Assembly: GCF_030652515.1 (NCBI RefSeq)
Contig: NZ_JAUSAR010000036.1
Coordinates: 36,729-100,728 of the forward strand
DNA length: 64,000 nt
Direction: 5' to 3'
DNA from: Aquabacterium sp.
GTDB lineage: Bacteria; Pseudomonadota; Gammaproteobacteria; Burkholderiales; Burkholderiaceae_C
In this document: one piece after another, positions 1 through 9,242 of the stretch
Layout of the letters: each line of letters starts with the position of its first letter
How positions within the stretch are numbered: position 1 is the first letter of the stretch
The notes under the pieces: model-generated
Seen by the model: the letters and a program-made list of their open reading frames with translations, nothing else
Told to the model about the DNA's origin: nothing
The model's database searches: none
Position numbers and translations under genes: made by a program

Positions 1-2026
1 CGTGGCCCAGCCCGTCGTTCACGGTCTTGAAGTTGTCCAGGTCGACGAAGACCACGCCCACCAACGTGCGGTGGCGCTCGGCCAGGCTCACGGCGTGGGC
101 CAGGCGTTCGTGGATCATGGCGCGGTTGGGTAGCTCGGTCAGGGTGTCGAAGTGGGCCATGCGCGCCAGGCGCTCTTCGGTCTGCTTGAGCTGGGTGATG
201 TCGGTCATCACGCACACGAAGTGGCTGGGCTTGCCAGTGGCGGTGCGCACCGAGCTGACCGACAGCTTGGTCATGAACAGCTCGCCGCCCTTGCGCTGGC
301 TCCAGACCTCGCCTTGCCAGCTCGACTCGGTCATCAGGCCCTTGCGGACTTCACTGATCACATCCAGCGGGTTGTCAGGGAAGAGGAACTCGGGCGTGTG
401 GCCCAGCACGTCTTCTTCGGCGTAGCCGGTGATGTCGGTGAAGGCCGGGTTGATCGACACCAGCACGCGGTCGCGGTTGAGCACCACCATGCCGTCTCGC
501 GTGCTTTCCAAGGCGGCGGCGTGCAGGCGGATGCGTTCTTCGGCCAGTTCGCGCAGGGATTCGCGGTGCAGGTTGGTGAGCGCAAAGCCGAGGTCGCTGG
601 CCACGTCTTCGAACAGGGCGCGCTCATCCTGGTCTTGCGCGTTCAACTGCTTGTCCAGCAGGAACAGGTGGCCCATCAACTGCATGTCGCGACGCAGCGG
701 GATGATGGCGCAGCCTTTCAGGCCCAGGCTCAGGGCTTCGTCGGCCCAGGCTGGCCGGTTGGGCACTTGCGACAGATCGGCGGTGTGGAAGATGCGGCCT
801 TCGTGCATGGCCCGGTCCATCGGGGTGTCGGTGTCCAGGCTGGGCAGGAAGCCGTCGAAGGCCTGCATGATCGCGTCCATCGGCGAGCTGCCTGGCAAGA
901 CCTCGCAGCTCATGACGTCGCCGTCCCACTCGCTCAGGGTCACCCAGGCCTTCTTGAAGCGGCCGTGTTCCAGCGCGGCGCGGCACACATGGGTCAGCAA
1001 ATCGGATTCCGTGGTGGACCAGACGATGGCCTGGTTGACCTGGCTGAGGAAGTCGTACAGCCGGGTCATGTGCACCAGGCGCTGCTCGGCGCGGCGGCGC
1101 GCGGTCACGTCCCAGATCATCCAGACGACGCGGTCGGTGTCGCCCACGGGTGCGCAGCGGCTGTCGAAATGGCGCTGGCCACCCATGATGCGGATGGGGT
1201 AGCTCAAGGGTTGGGTCTGGCGCGTTTCCAGGGCCTTGGTCAAGGTGCCCATGAACAGCGCGGTGTTGGCGGGTGAGAAAAATTTGGAAGCGACCTGACC
1301 GATCAACTGCTCGCGTGGACGCCCCAGCAAGGCCGATGAATGGTTGCCGAAGATCTCGATGTAGCGGCCATCCTTGTCCAGCAAAAAGGCCAGGTCGGGC
1401 AGGGCGTCGGCAAAGGCCTGCAACTCGGCCTCGCGGCGCATCAGGGCCTGCGTGGCGGCTTCGCGCTGCTTGTGGGCGCGGCCGATCAAGGTCAGCAGCA
1501 CCAGCGTGATCAGGCCGACGATGCCCATGTTGATCAGGTCGATCTGCTTTTGGGCGTGGGTCTCTTCCTTGAGCACCGTTTGCCATTCGGCGCGGGCCTG
1601 GGTGGCCGATTGGTCCACGGCTTCCATGGCGGCCAGCAATCGCGAGGCAGGGACAGCGTCAGGTTGTGCCAGGCGTTGCTTCAACAACTGCTGGGCGTTC
1701 TGCAGTCGGCTCAGCAAGGTCTGCAAAGTCTCCCGCATGGCGGGGGCTGGCGCTTCCAGCAATTGCGCGGCGGCTTGAACGGCCTCGTTCAAAGGGGCCT
1801 GTACCCGCTGGTGGCTGGCGGGAATTCGCCCCTCCAGCAACTGTTCGGCCAGCCATTGGCTGCGCAGGGACTCCAGCCGGGTTTGGGCCAGCAGGGTGTC
1901 GAAATCGTGGCCGCGGTTCTGCAGCTCGCGCCAGCTCATGTGCGACCAGGCCATGAGGGCCACGCAAATGGCCGCCAGCGCCGCCACCGCCAGTGCCAGC
2001 GGACCAAAACGGCCGAGGGCGGGCAT
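1..2026 (-). CDS. Membrane-anchored PAS/GAF/PAS/GGDEF signalling protein (partial, C-terminus beyond left edge)
   Basis: Probable cyclic-di-GMP signalling sensor. Reading from 2026 leftwards there is one open frame to the window edge (about 675 residues seen). An N-terminal membrane segment lies near residues 9-27 and a second near 160-180, enclosing a periplasmic region. Then come a PAS domain (about 195-310), a GAF-like domain (about 335-470), a second PAS domain (about 495-610, with INPAFTDITGYAEEDVLG) and the start of a GGDEF domain (HFDTLTELPNR, then FVDLDNFKTVNDGLGH at the edge). The GG(D/E)EF signature itself and any EAL domain lie outside the window, so cyclase activity cannot be judged. 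An upstream GTG at 2083 in the same frame is an alternative start; neither start has a strong ribosome binding site. It is divergent from the hydrolase at 2212. Confidence 0.9.
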   Translation of the reverse strand, partial: MPALGRFGPLALAVAALAAICVALMAWSHMSWRELQNRGHDFDTLLAQTRLESLRSQWLAEQLLEGRIPASHQRVQAPLNEAVQAAAQLLEAPAPAMRETLQTLLSRLQNAQQLLKQRLAQPDAVPASRLLAAMEAVDQSATQARAEWQTVLKEETHAQKQIDLINMGIVGLITLVLLTLIGRAHKQREAATQALMRREAELQAFADALPDLAFLLDKDGRYIEIFGNHSSALLGRPREQLIGQVASKFFSPANTALFMGTLTKALETRQTQPLSYPIRIMGGQRHFDSRCAPVGDTDRVVWMIWDVTARRRAEQRLVHMTRLYDFLSQVNQAIVWSTTESDLLTHVCRAALEHGRFKKAWVTLSEWDGDVMSCEVLPGSSPMDAIMQAFDGFLPSLDTDTPMDRAMHEGRIFHTADLSQVPNRPAWADEALSLGLKGCAIIPLRRDMQLMGHLFLLDKQLNAQDQDERALFEDVASDLGFALTNLHRESLRELAEERIRLHAAALESTRDGMVVLNRDRVLVSINPAFTDITGYAEEDVLGHTPEFLFPDNPLDVISEVRKGLMTESSWQGEVWSQRKGGELFMTKLSVSSVRTATGKPSHFVCVMTDITQLKQTEERLARMAHFDTLTELPNRAMIHERLAHAVSLAERHRTLVGVVFVDLDNFKTVNDGLGH

Positions 2027-2211
2027 GGGCAAGGAGTTGGTGCCGGGTTTGGATGGAGAGGAGGTGATGGCGGTCGCGCTCACATTGGCAGACAAAGGGG
2101 CAGGACTGGGCAGCTTAGGTGAAAAATCGCGACATGGGCCATCATCTGGGGATGACCCCTTGTGCGACCCCTCAGGCAGGGGTCCTGATCCATGAACTAG
2201 TTCACGAAACC

Positions 2212-3141
2212 ATGACGATTCAAGCTGTTTATTCGCCACTGTTCGAAGCCCGCTCGCATTTCATCACCGCCCGGGGGCTGCGCCACCATGCGCTCATCTG
2301 GGGTGATTTGACGAAAGCCACGGCCGAGCAACCCCTGTTGGTGCTGGCCCACGGCTGGATGGACGTGGGGGCCTCCTTCCAGTTCATGGTCGATGCCCTG
2401 CGCCAGCTTCCTGGCTGGGAAACCCGCCCCATCGTGGCCATCGACTGGCGCGGCTTTGGCGAAACCAGCGCGCCCGCTGGTGACAGTTATTTTTTCGCCG
2501 ACTACCTGGGCGACCTGGACGCCATCCTGGACCAATTCTCGCCCGGGCGGCCGGTCGATCTGCTGGGCCACAGCATGGGCGGTAATGTGGCCATGCTCTA
2601 CGCCGCCGTGCGACCCGAGCGCATCCGCCGCCTGGTCAACCTGGAAGGCTTCGGCATGCCCGCCACCCAGCCTGACGAGGCCCCGGGTCGCTATGTGAAA
2701 TGGCTGAACGAGATCAAGGCTCCCGCCCGCATGAACGATTACGACACGGTGGAGGGTGTGGCCCAAAGGCTGCAGTTCACCAACCCACGCCTGCGCCCCG
2801 ACTTCGCCCTTTGGCTGGCGGGCCAATGGGCGCGCGAAGAAGGCGGCCGCTGGGTCATCAATGCCGACCCGGCCCACAAACGCTCCCAGCCAATTCTTTA
2901 CCGTGTTGAAGAAGTACAGGCCTTTTTGAAGCGGATCACCATGCCCGTGTTGTTCGTCGAAGCCGCCCAGACCGCTTATTTCATGTTGTTCAGCGGCAAA
3001 TTCACGCGGGACGAGTTCCTGGAACGGGTCAAATTTGTCCCCAATTTCAGGCTGGAAACCATTCAGGAAGCGGGCCACATGGTGCACCATGACCAACCCA
3101 CCGAATTGGCCAAGCATCTCGCCCAATTCCTGGATGCGTGA
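2212..3141 (+). CDS. Alpha/beta-fold hydrolase
   Basis: A 309-residue single-domain hydrolase of the alpha/beta family. It shows the oxyanion-hole HGW motif (LVLAHGWMDVGASFQ), the nucleophile elbow GHSMGGN, and a C-terminal catalytic His in EAGHMVHHDQP. The frame is open back to 2119, but ATG 2212 (MTIQAVYSP) fits the usual N-terminus of these enzymes and is preferred. The substrate cannot be predicted; the family includes esterases, epoxide hydrolases and haloalkane dehalogenases. It lies divergent from the GGDEF-type sensor and 77 bases upstream of prfB, with no sign of a shared function. Confidence 0.88.
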   Translation: MTIQAVYSPLFEARSHFITARGLRHHALIWGDLTKATAEQPLLVLAHGWMDVGASFQFMVDALRQLPGWETRPIVAIDWRGFGETSAPAGDSYFFADYLGDLDAILDQFSPGRPVDLLGHSMGGNVAMLYAAVRPERIRRLVNLEGFGMPATQPDEAPGRYVKWLNEIKAPARMNDYDTVEGVAQRLQFTNPRLRPDFALWLAGQWAREEGGRWVINADPAHKRSQPILYRVEEVQAFLKRITMPVLFVEAAQTAYFMLFSGKFTRDEFLERVKFVPNFRLETIQEAGHMVHHDQPTELAKHLAQFLDA

Positions 3142-3218
3142 TCTGCGCATATCGCATGAGAAAATGCGCGTTGCTCGGCGCCCGGCGCGCCCCCTGAACC
3201 GATTGCGGACAAAACAAC

Positions 3219-4323
3219 ATGGACATCGAACACATCAACTCCCTGGGCCAGCAGATTGCTGATTTGGGTCAGCGCACCGCTGACCTGCGGAGGTATCTTT
3301 GACTGGGATGAAAAATCCCGCCGCCTGAGCGAAGTCAACGCTGAACTCGAAGACCCCGCCGTCTGGAACGACCCCAAGCGCGCTCAAGAACTGGGCCGCG
3401 AGAAAAAGTCGCTGGAAACCGTGGTCAACACCATCGCCAGCCTGGAACAAGGCCTGGCCGACAACCTTGAGTTGTTCGACATGTCCAAGGCCGACGAGGA
3501 CATGGCTGGCCTGCAGGCCATCGCCGACGACGTGGCCGCCCAGGCCAAGCTGGTCGAAGACCTCGAATTCCGCCGCATGTTCAACAACCCGGCCGACCCG
3601 CTGAACTGCTTCCTGGACATCCAGGCGGGCGCTGGCGGCACCGAGGCCTGCGACTGGGCCAGCATGCTGCTGCGCCAGTACGTGCGTTACTGCGAGCGCA
3701 AGGGCTTCAAGCCCGAGGTGATGGAAGAATCCGAAGGCGACGTGGCCGGCATCAAGAGTGCCACCATCAAGATCGAGGGCGACTACGCTTTTGGCTTCCT
3801 GCGCTCCGAGACTGGCGTGCACCGTCTGGTGCGCAAATCGCCCTTCGATTCGTCGGGTGGCCGCCACACCTCGTTCGCGTCCGTCTTCGTCTACCCTGAG
3901 GTGGACGACACGGTCGAGATCAACATCAACCCGGCCGATGTGCGCACCGACACCTACCGGGCCTCTGGCGCGGGCGGCCAGCACATCAACAAGACCGACT
4001 CGGCCGTGCGCCTGACCCACATCCCGACCAACATCGTGGTGCAGTGCCAGAACGACCGCTCGCAGCACCGCAACCGCGACGAGGCATGGCAAATGCTTCG
4101 GTCACGTCTTTACGAGCACGAGATGCGCATCCGCATGGCGGAACAGCAAAAGCTGGAAGACAGCAAGACCGACGTGGGCTGGGGCCACCAGATCCGCTCG
4201 TACGTGCTGGACCAAAGCCGCATCAAAGATTTGCGCACCAACGTCGAGATCTCCAACACCCAGAAGGTTCTGGATGGTGATCTGGACGCCTTCATCGAGG
4301 CCAGCCTGAAACAAGGCGTTTGA
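3219..4323 (+). CDS. prfB: Peptide chain release factor 2 (programmed +1 frameshift)
   Basis: Release factor 2 recognises UGA and UAA stop codons and triggers peptide release on the ribosome. The gene starts at ATG 3219 ([10 protein letters not shown]), reads 27 codons, meets an in-frame TGA at 3300-3302 and resumes in the +1 frame at GAC 3301. The full product is 367 residues, close to the usual 365. The SPF stop-recognition motif ([14 protein letters not shown]) and the catalytic GGQ loop ([14 protein letters not shown] at residues 252-254) are present. Expression is autoregulated: when RF2 is scarce, the ribosome stalls at UGA and shifts frame. A caller that ignores the shift would give a truncated start near 3256. 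pepN begins 12 bases after the stop. Confidence 0.97.
3288..3303 (+). promoter_or_regulatory. prfB: prfB programmed +1 frameshift site
   Basis: The sequence CGGAGGTATCTTTGAC has the standard parts of the RF2 recoding site: a Shine-Dalgarno-like GGAGG, a three-base spacer, the slippery codon CTT, and the in-frame TGA followed by C. E. coli has AGGGGG in place of CGGAGG; the spacing is the same. Confidence 0.95.
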
Positions 4324-4335
4324 GAAAGCACACCC

Positions 4336-7008
4336 ATGCGTGAAGGCACTGCCCATTTGATTCGCCGCGAAGACTACGCGGCCCCGGCGTTCTGGATCAA
4401 AACGGTCGACTTGACCTTTGACCTGGACCCGGCCAAGACCCTGGTCATCAACAAGATGACCCTGGAGCGCAACCTGGCACAACCGGGCGCGTCCCTGCGC
4501 CTGGACGGCGAAGACCTGAACCTGACCCGGGTGCTGGTCGATGGTGAATCGGTGTCTTTCCGGGTGGAAGACCAGCAACTGGTGCTGGACAACCTGCCGG
4601 ACCAGCCCTTCACGCTGGAGATCCGCAACACCTGCGCGCCTGAAAAGAACACGCAGCTGTCGGGCCTGTACACCAGCAGCGGCGGTTTCTTCACGCAGTG
4701 CGAAGCATTAGGCTTTCGCCGCATCACCTATTTCCTGGACCGCCCCGATGTGATGGCCACCTACAAGGTGACCCTCAAGGCCGACAAGGTCAAATACCCC
4801 GCGCTGCTGTCCAACGGCAACCTGGTGGAAGAAGGCGCCATCGATGCCAACCGCCACTACGCCGTCTGGGTCGACCCGCACCCCAAGCCCTGCTACCTGT
4901 TCGCCTTGGTGGCCGCCGACCTGGTGCGCCGCGAACAACGCATCCGCACCCGTGCGGGCAAGGACCACCTGCTGCAGATCTACGTGCGAGCCGGTGACCT
5001 GGACAAAACCGAGCACGCCATGAACTCGCTGATGGCCTCCATCGCCTGGGACGAAGCCCGCTTCGGCCTGAGCCTGGACCTGGAGCGCTTCATGATCGTG
5101 GCCGTGAGCGACTTCAACATGGGCGCCATGGAGAACAAGGGGTTGAACATTTTCAACACCAAGTTCGTGCTGGCCAACCCCGCCACGGCCTCGGATGTTG
5201 ATTTTGGCAACGTTGAAAGCGTGGTCGCCCACGAGTATTTCCACAACTGGACTGGCAACCGCGTCACCTGCCGCGACTGGTTCCAGCTGTCGCTGAAGGA
5301 AGGCCTCACTGTTTTCCGCGACCAGCAGTTCAGCCAGGACATGGCTGGCAGCCCCAGCGCCCGCGCCGTCAAGCGCATCGAAGACGTGCGCACCCTGCGC
5401 CAGGTGCAGTTCCCGGAAGACGCCGGCCCCATGGCCCACCCGGTGCGCCCCGACAGCTACATGGCCATCGACAATTTCTACACGGCCACCGTGTATGAAA
5501 AAGGTGCCGAAGTGGTGCGCATGATGCACACCCTGGTCGGCGAGGCGGGCTTTGCTGCGGGCATGAAGCTCTACTTTGACCGCCACGATGGCCAGGCCGT
5601 GACCTGCGACGATTTCGCGCAAGCCATTGCCGATGCCAACCCCGACAGCGAGTTGGCCCAGCGCCTGAGCGGTTTCAAGAATTGGTACGCCCAGGCTGGC
5701 ACGCCGCGTGTGCAAGCCCGTGGTGAGTACGACGCCGAGTCGCGCACTTACACGCTGCACCTGAGCCAATCTTCGAACCCCACGCCTGGCCAGCCCAACA
5801 AGGCGCCGTATGTGATCCCCGTGGCCATGGGCCTGGTGGCGCACGATGGACGCAGCCTCTTCCTGCACCTGGAAGGCGATGCCTTGCCGATCGGCCCGCA
5901 GACCGTGCTGGTGCTGTCAGAAGCGCAGCAAAGCTTCACCTTCGTCCACGTGCCCTCCGAGCCGGTGCCCTCGCTGCTGCGCGGCTTCTCCGCCCCCGTG
6001 GTGCTGGAGGCCGAGCTGAACGACGACGCCTTGTTCACCCTGCTGGCGCACGATCTTGACCCATTCAACCGCTGGGAAGCCGCGCAAAAGCTGGCCCTGC
6101 GCCGCCTGCTGGCCGCCGTGAATGGCCAAGGCCAGGCCGAGCTGGACGAGCGCTTCGTGCACGCCCTGCGCGGCATCCTGCGCAACCCCGAGCTCGATGC
6201 CGCTTTCAAGGACCTGGTCCTGACCCTGCCCAGCGAAAGCTACGTGGCCGAGCAGCTCGACGTGGTCGATCCGCAGCGCATCCACACCGCGCGCGAAGGC
6301 ATGAAGCTGCAACTGGCCAAGGCCCTGCACGAAGACTGGGCCTGGGCGTATGAGGCCCACCACGACAACGGCGGCTACACGCCCGACGCGGTCAGCATGG
6401 GCCGCCGCGCCCTGGCCAACCTGGCGCTCAGCATGCTGTGCCTGGACGCCAGCGTGCGCAACAACCCGCTGTGGACTGGCAAGGCCTTCCAGCGCTACAA
6501 AGATGCCACCAACATGACCGACCGCCTGGGTGCCTTGAGCGCCCTGGTGTCTGGCCATTCCGAGTTGGCGCAAGCCGCGCTGGACCGCTTCCACGCGCAG
6601 TACAAGGACGAAGCCCTGGTCATCGACAAGTGGTTTGCCCTGCAGGCCGCCGCGCCTGAAAAGGACGGCAAGGTCTTCGCGCGTTGCAAGGCCTTGATGA
6701 ACCACCCGGACTTCACTCTGCGCACGCCCAACCGCGCGCGCAGCCTGTTGATGAGCCTGTGCTCGGCCAACCCCGCAGCCTTCCACCGCCCCGATGCGGC
6801 GGGCTATGTGTTCTGGGCCGACCGCGTGATCGAGATAGACGCCATCAACCCCCAACTGGCCGCCCGCCTGGCGCGCGCGCTGGACCACTGGCGCCGCCTG
6901 GCCGAGCCTTATCAAACGGCTGCCCGCGAAGCCTTGAGCCGCGTGGCCGCCAAGGCCGAGTTGTCGGACGATGTGCGCGAAATCGTCACGCGCGCGCTGC
7001 AAGATTAA
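4336..7008 (+). CDS. pepN: Aminopeptidase N (M1 family zinc metallopeptidase)
   Basis: Cytoplasmic broad-specificity aminopeptidase of 890 residues (E. coli PepN has 870), removing N-terminal residues from peptides. The exopeptidase motif GAMENKGLN lies near residue 263. The zinc site [10 protein letters not shown] starts near residue 299, and the third zinc ligand Glu is in [13 protein letters not shown] 19 residues further on. The PepN-specific Ig-like (DUF3458) and C-terminal alpha-helical regions follow, giving a full-length gamma/beta-proteobacterial-type PepN. It starts 12 bases after the prfB stop and is probably cotranscribed with it; fbp follows after 37 bases. All expected catalytic residues are seen. 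Confidence 0.97.
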   Translation: MREGTAHLIRREDYAAPAFWIKTVDLTFDLDPAKTLVINKMTLERNLAQPGASLRLDGEDLNLTRVLVDGESVSFRVEDQQLVLDNLPDQPFTLEIRNTCAPEKNTQLSGLYTSSGGFFTQCEALGFRRITYFLDRPDVMATYKVTLKADKVKYPALLSNGNLVEEGAIDANRHYAVWVDPHPKPCYLFALVAADLVRREQRIRTRAGKDHLLQIYVRAGDLDKTEHAMNSLMASIAWDEARFGLSLDLERFMIVAVSDFNMGAMENKGLNIFNTKFVLANPATASDVDFGNVESVVAHEYFHNWTGNRVTCRDWFQLSLKEGLTVFRDQQFSQDMAGSPSARAVKRIEDVRTLRQVQFPEDAGPMAHPVRPDSYMAIDNFYTATVYEKGAEVVRMMHTLVGEAGFAAGMKLYFDRHDGQAVTCDDFAQAIADANPDSELAQRLSGFKNWYAQAGTPRVQARGEYDAESRTYTLHLSQSSNPTPGQPNKAPYVIPVAMGLVAHDGRSLFLHLEGDALPIGPQTVLVLSEAQQSFTFVHVPSEPVPSLLRGFSAPVVLEAELNDDALFTLLAHDLDPFNRWEAAQKLALRRLLAAVNGQGQAELDERFVHALRGILRNPELDAAFKDLVLTLPSESYVAEQLDVVDPQRIHTAREGMKLQLAKALHEDWAWAYEAHHDNGGYTPDAVSMGRRALANLALSMLCLDASVRNNPLWTGKAFQRYKDATNMTDRLGALSALVSGHSELAQAALDRFHAQYKDEALVIDKWFALQAAAPEKDGKVFARCKALMNHPDFTLRTPNRARSLLMSLCSANPAAFHRPDAAGYVFWADRVIEIDAINPQLAARLARALDHWRRLAEPYQTAAREALSRVAAKAELSDDVREIVTRALQD

Positions 7009-7045
7009 TCAGTCATTCATTCAAACTTCAAACCTCTTCCACACC

Positions 7046-8053
7046 ATGTCTCACCGTGTCAGCCTGACCCAATACCTGATCGAGCAACAGCGTGGCGCCG
7101 CGCAGTTGCCCTCGCAATTGCGCCTGCTCATTGAAGTGGTCGCGCGCGCCTGCAAAAGCATCGCCATCAGCGTCAACAAGGGCGCCCTGGGTGATGTGCT
7201 CGGCACCGCCGGCAGCGAGAACGTGCAGGGCGAAGTCCAGAAAAAACTGGACATCATCGCCAACGAAGTGCTGATCGAAGCCAATGAATGGGGCGGCCAC
7301 CTGGCTGGCATGGCGTCTGAAGAAATGGACGACATGCACGCGGTGCCCAACCGTTACCCGCAAGGAGAATACCTGCTGCTGTTCGACCCCCTTGATGGAT
7401 CGAGCAACATCGACGTGAACGTGAGCATCGGCACCATTTTCTCGGTGCTCAAGCACAAGGGCGGCGATGTCACCAACGAGAGCTTCCTGCAGCCCGGCAC
7501 CGACCAGGTCTGCGCTGGCTACTGCGTCTATGGCCCGCAAACGACCCTGGTGCTGACGGTGGGCAAGGGCGTGGTCATGTTCACGCTGGACCGCGAGCAG
7601 GGTGCCTGGGTGATGACCGACAGCGACGTCAGGATCCCCGAGGACACCAAGGAATTTGCCATCAACATGTCGAACCTGCGCCATTGGGCCCCGCCCATGA
7701 AGCGCTACATCGACGAATGCCTGGAAGGCAAGGACGGCGTGCGCGGCAAGGATTTCAACATGCGCTGGGTGGCCTCCATGGTGGCCGACGTGCACCGCAT
7801 CCTGACCCGTGGCGGCATCTTCATGTACCCCTGGGACAAGCGCGAACCCAACAAGCCCGGCAAGCTGCGCCTGATGTACGAAGCCAACCCGATGAGCTTC
7901 TTGGTGGAGCAGGCGGGGGGCATGTCGACCAACGGCACGCAGCGCATCATGGAACTGCAGCCGTCGCAATTGCACGAGCGGGTCAGCGTGATGCTGGGCT
8001 CGAAGAACGAAGTGGCGCGGGTGACGCAGTACCACCAGGACCAAGGCGCCTGA
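7046..8053 (+). CDS. fbp: Class I fructose-1,6-bisphosphatase (housekeeping copy)
   Basis: Hydrolyses fructose 1,6-bisphosphate to fructose 6-phosphate in gluconeogenesis. The 335-residue protein has the metal-binding core [13 protein letters not shown] and the substrate-binding region near GGIFMYPWD and [17 protein letters not shown], typical of class I FBPases. ATG 7046 ([11 protein letters not shown]) is the natural start; upstream in-frame codons overlap the end of pepN. A second FBPase gene, cbbF, sits in the Calvin-cycle operon at 61363. This one stands apart with core genes and is likely the constitutive copy. The tRNA-Thr gene follows 46 bases later. Confidence 0.96.
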   Translation: MSHRVSLTQYLIEQQRGAAQLPSQLRLLIEVVARACKSIAISVNKGALGDVLGTAGSENVQGEVQKKLDIIANEVLIEANEWGGHLAGMASEEMDDMHAVPNRYPQGEYLLLFDPLDGSSNIDVNVSIGTIFSVLKHKGGDVTNESFLQPGTDQVCAGYCVYGPQTTLVLTVGKGVVMFTLDREQGAWVMTDSDVRIPEDTKEFAINMSNLRHWAPPMKRYIDECLEGKDGVRGKDFNMRWVASMVADVHRILTRGGIFMYPWDKREPNKPGKLRLMYEANPMSFLVEQAGGMSTNGTQRIMELQPSQLHERVSVMLGSKNEVARVTQYHQDQGA

Positions 8054-8099
8054 GAAGAAAGCGTGGCTGAAAAGCCATGCTAGAATTTTGGTCTGGATT

Positions 8100-8175
8100 G
8101 CCGGTGTAGCTCAGTCGGTAGAGCAGCTCATTCGTAATGAGAAGGTCGGGTGTTCGATTCATCTCTCCGGCACCA
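8100..8175 (+). tRNA. tRNA-Thr (anticodon CGU), encoded CCA
   Basis: A 76-nt cloverleaf. The acceptor stem GCCGGTG pairs with the 3' segment ending CCGGC, followed by encoded ACCA. The D-arm is AGCTCAGTCGGTAGAGC. The anticodon stem CTCA/TGAG encloses the loop TTCGTAA with anticodon CGT, and the T-arm contains GTTCGATTC. The 3' half (from 8127) is repeated at 24497, showing that a mobile element integrated here and rebuilt the gene with its own copy of the 3' half. Confidence 0.97.
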
Positions 8176-8177
8176 AT
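8127..8177 (+). repeat. attL: 51-bp core overlapping tRNA-Thr 3' half
   Basis: From CTCATTCGTAATGAG in the anticodon arm to CACCAAT just past the tRNA end, this is identical to 24497-24547 in the same orientation. Immediately outside it the sequences differ (AGCAG before and GAAAAC after here, TATCC before and CTAAAC after at the other copy), which defines the exchange core limits. Confidence 0.95.
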
Positions 8178-8192
8178 GAAAACAACAACTTA

Positions 8193-8218
8193 GCCAACCT
8201 CACAAGGGTTGGCTTCTT
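8193..8218 (+). terminator. Element-supplied terminator downstream of rebuilt tRNA-Thr
   Basis: Stem GCCAACC (8193-8199) pairs with GGTTGGC (8207-8213) across a short loop, followed by the T-rich TTCTTT. It lies just inside the left end of the element and probably ends the tRNA transcript. The original chromosomal terminator now lies beyond the right repeat at 24561. Confidence 0.7.
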
Positions 8219-8231
8219 TGTTTCTGGGGCT

Positions 8232-8251
8232 CATACCTGCGCTGTACCGCC
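8232..8251 (+). repeat. Candidate integrase arm-type site, left end
   Basis: The 20-mer CATACCTGCGCTGTACCGCC occurs here, 54 bases inside the left core, and again at 24349-24368 near the right core in the same orientation. Repeats of this kind on both sides of the attachment core are what tyrosine integrases bind with their N-terminal arm domain. Here it overlaps a small inverted repeat GTACCG/CGGTAC (8244-8259). Confidence 0.6.
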
Positions 8252-8365
8252 AGCGGTACCGATATTCAAGCCAATAAAAAGAACAAGCGATTCCACAGCC
8301 CGGGCGAGTGAATCCATCAAGCGAGCGACATCTGTCACCTGTGCGCCGCCGAGAGTTAGCAGTAC

Positions 8366-8713
8366 ATGAAGCCTTCCCCCAAGAAGCACAAAGGCAACAA
8401 CAACCAGGTCATCCTGGGCGAGGATTGGCACCGTTTTGCCTTTCCGCGTGATGATCTTGAATTTCTGGGCACCATCCGGCGCGGCATCGAGATCGGTGCC
8501 CTGGCCAAGGACCAGGAGGGCAATTACCTCCAGGTCAATGGCGACATGCGCCAGACCTTGAACAAAAGCCGCATCGAAAACCTGCTGCGTTCCGCCAAGC
8601 CTGCTGTGGTGCGGGCTCCTGTGGTTCGCCAACCCACCACGGAGCAGCGCGCGGCCGTCGTGGTGACGGTCAAGAAGCGCCGTGTTGTGGTGCCAGGGGC
8701 CTCAGAGATTTAG
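8366..8713 (+). CDS. Hypothetical protein of the integrated element
   Basis: A 115-residue basic protein (MKPSPKKHKGNNNQ...) with no family I recognise. A central stretch (DWHRFAFPRDDLEFLGTIRRG) looks like folded protein, and the C-terminus is rich in Val, Arg and Lys. It is one of only two plus-strand genes in the element, both at the left end, opposite in direction to the rest. This is the position where prophages often carry accessory (moron-like) genes. No strong Shine-Dalgarno is seen before ATG 8366. It could also be non-phage cargo. Confidence 0.6.
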   Translation: MKPSPKKHKGNNNQVILGEDWHRFAFPRDDLEFLGTIRRGIEIGALAKDQEGNYLQVNGDMRQTLNKSRIENLLRSAKPAVVRAPVVRQPTTEQRAAVVVTVKKRRVVVPGASEI

Positions 8714-8760
8714 GCTCGGCGGCGCTCGGGTAGCATCGCGCTATCAAGGGAGGGTTAGAA

Positions 8761-9195
8761 ATGGATGAGCCAAAGACAACGCAGAGAGTAGTCGTGACCG
8801 ACGTGCACATGCCGTTCTGGTCCATGGTGGTGTTCATGGTGAAGTGGGCCTTTGCCGCGATCCCCGCACTGATCATCTTGATGGTTGTCGGCTTCTTGGC
8901 CGCTGCCGTAATGGGCGGGGTTGCTGGAGGTCTTGGCACCATTTGGCACAAGGCCAGCACACCCAGCGATGAGCCTGCGCCGTACACATTTCAGCCGCAA
9001 AGCACAGCACCGGCCACCAAGACACCCGCGACGGCCGCCATCCCGAAATATGCGGAGCGATGCAAAGGAAACCCAGAGGTTGAGAAGTGCATCGCCCTCG
9101 AACGGAAGCTGAACGAAGAGACTGCCGACCAGAGCAAAGCCCGTCAGAAGGAGCTTGACGCCGAGCGGGCTGCCAACATGGCGACAGTGCACTGA
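8761..9195 (+). CDS. Small membrane protein, unknown function
   Basis: A 144-residue protein with a clear ribosome binding site (AGGGAGG) before ATG 8761. A hydrophobic stretch (about residues 18-58, MVVFMVKWAFAAIPALIILM then glycine-rich VMGGVAGGLG) suggests one or two membrane helices. The soluble tail is Pro/Thr-rich with a charged, helical C-terminus containing two cysteines (RCKGNPEVEKCIALE). It is convergent with the tape-measure gene, and its role is unknown. Its position at the end of the element suggests accessory cargo. Confidence 0.72.
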   Translation: MDEPKTTQRVVVTDVHMPFWSMVVFMVKWAFAAIPALIILMVVGFLAAAVMGGVAGGLGTIWHKASTPSDEPAPYTFQPQSTAPATKTPATAAIPKYAERCKGNPEVEKCIALERKLNEETADQSKARQKELDAERAANMATVH

Positions 9196-9242
9196 CCAAA
9201 GTCATGCGCGATGCCCGCCGGCGGAAGGGTATGCCTCTGTGC

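Noticed and set aside
152..1276. A 374-codon plus-strand open frame at the left edge
   Set aside because: Opposite strand of the PAS/GAF/GGDEF protein, which has clear domains in the minus-strand frame that continues past the edge.
3256..4323. prfB as a shortened gene starting at TTG 3256
   Set aside because: The classic RF2 frameshift signal at 3288-3303 joins the upstream 27 codons to this frame, giving the normal length.
8088..8369. A 93-codon frame across tRNA-Thr
   Set aside because: It overlaps the tRNA gene completely and has no protein character.
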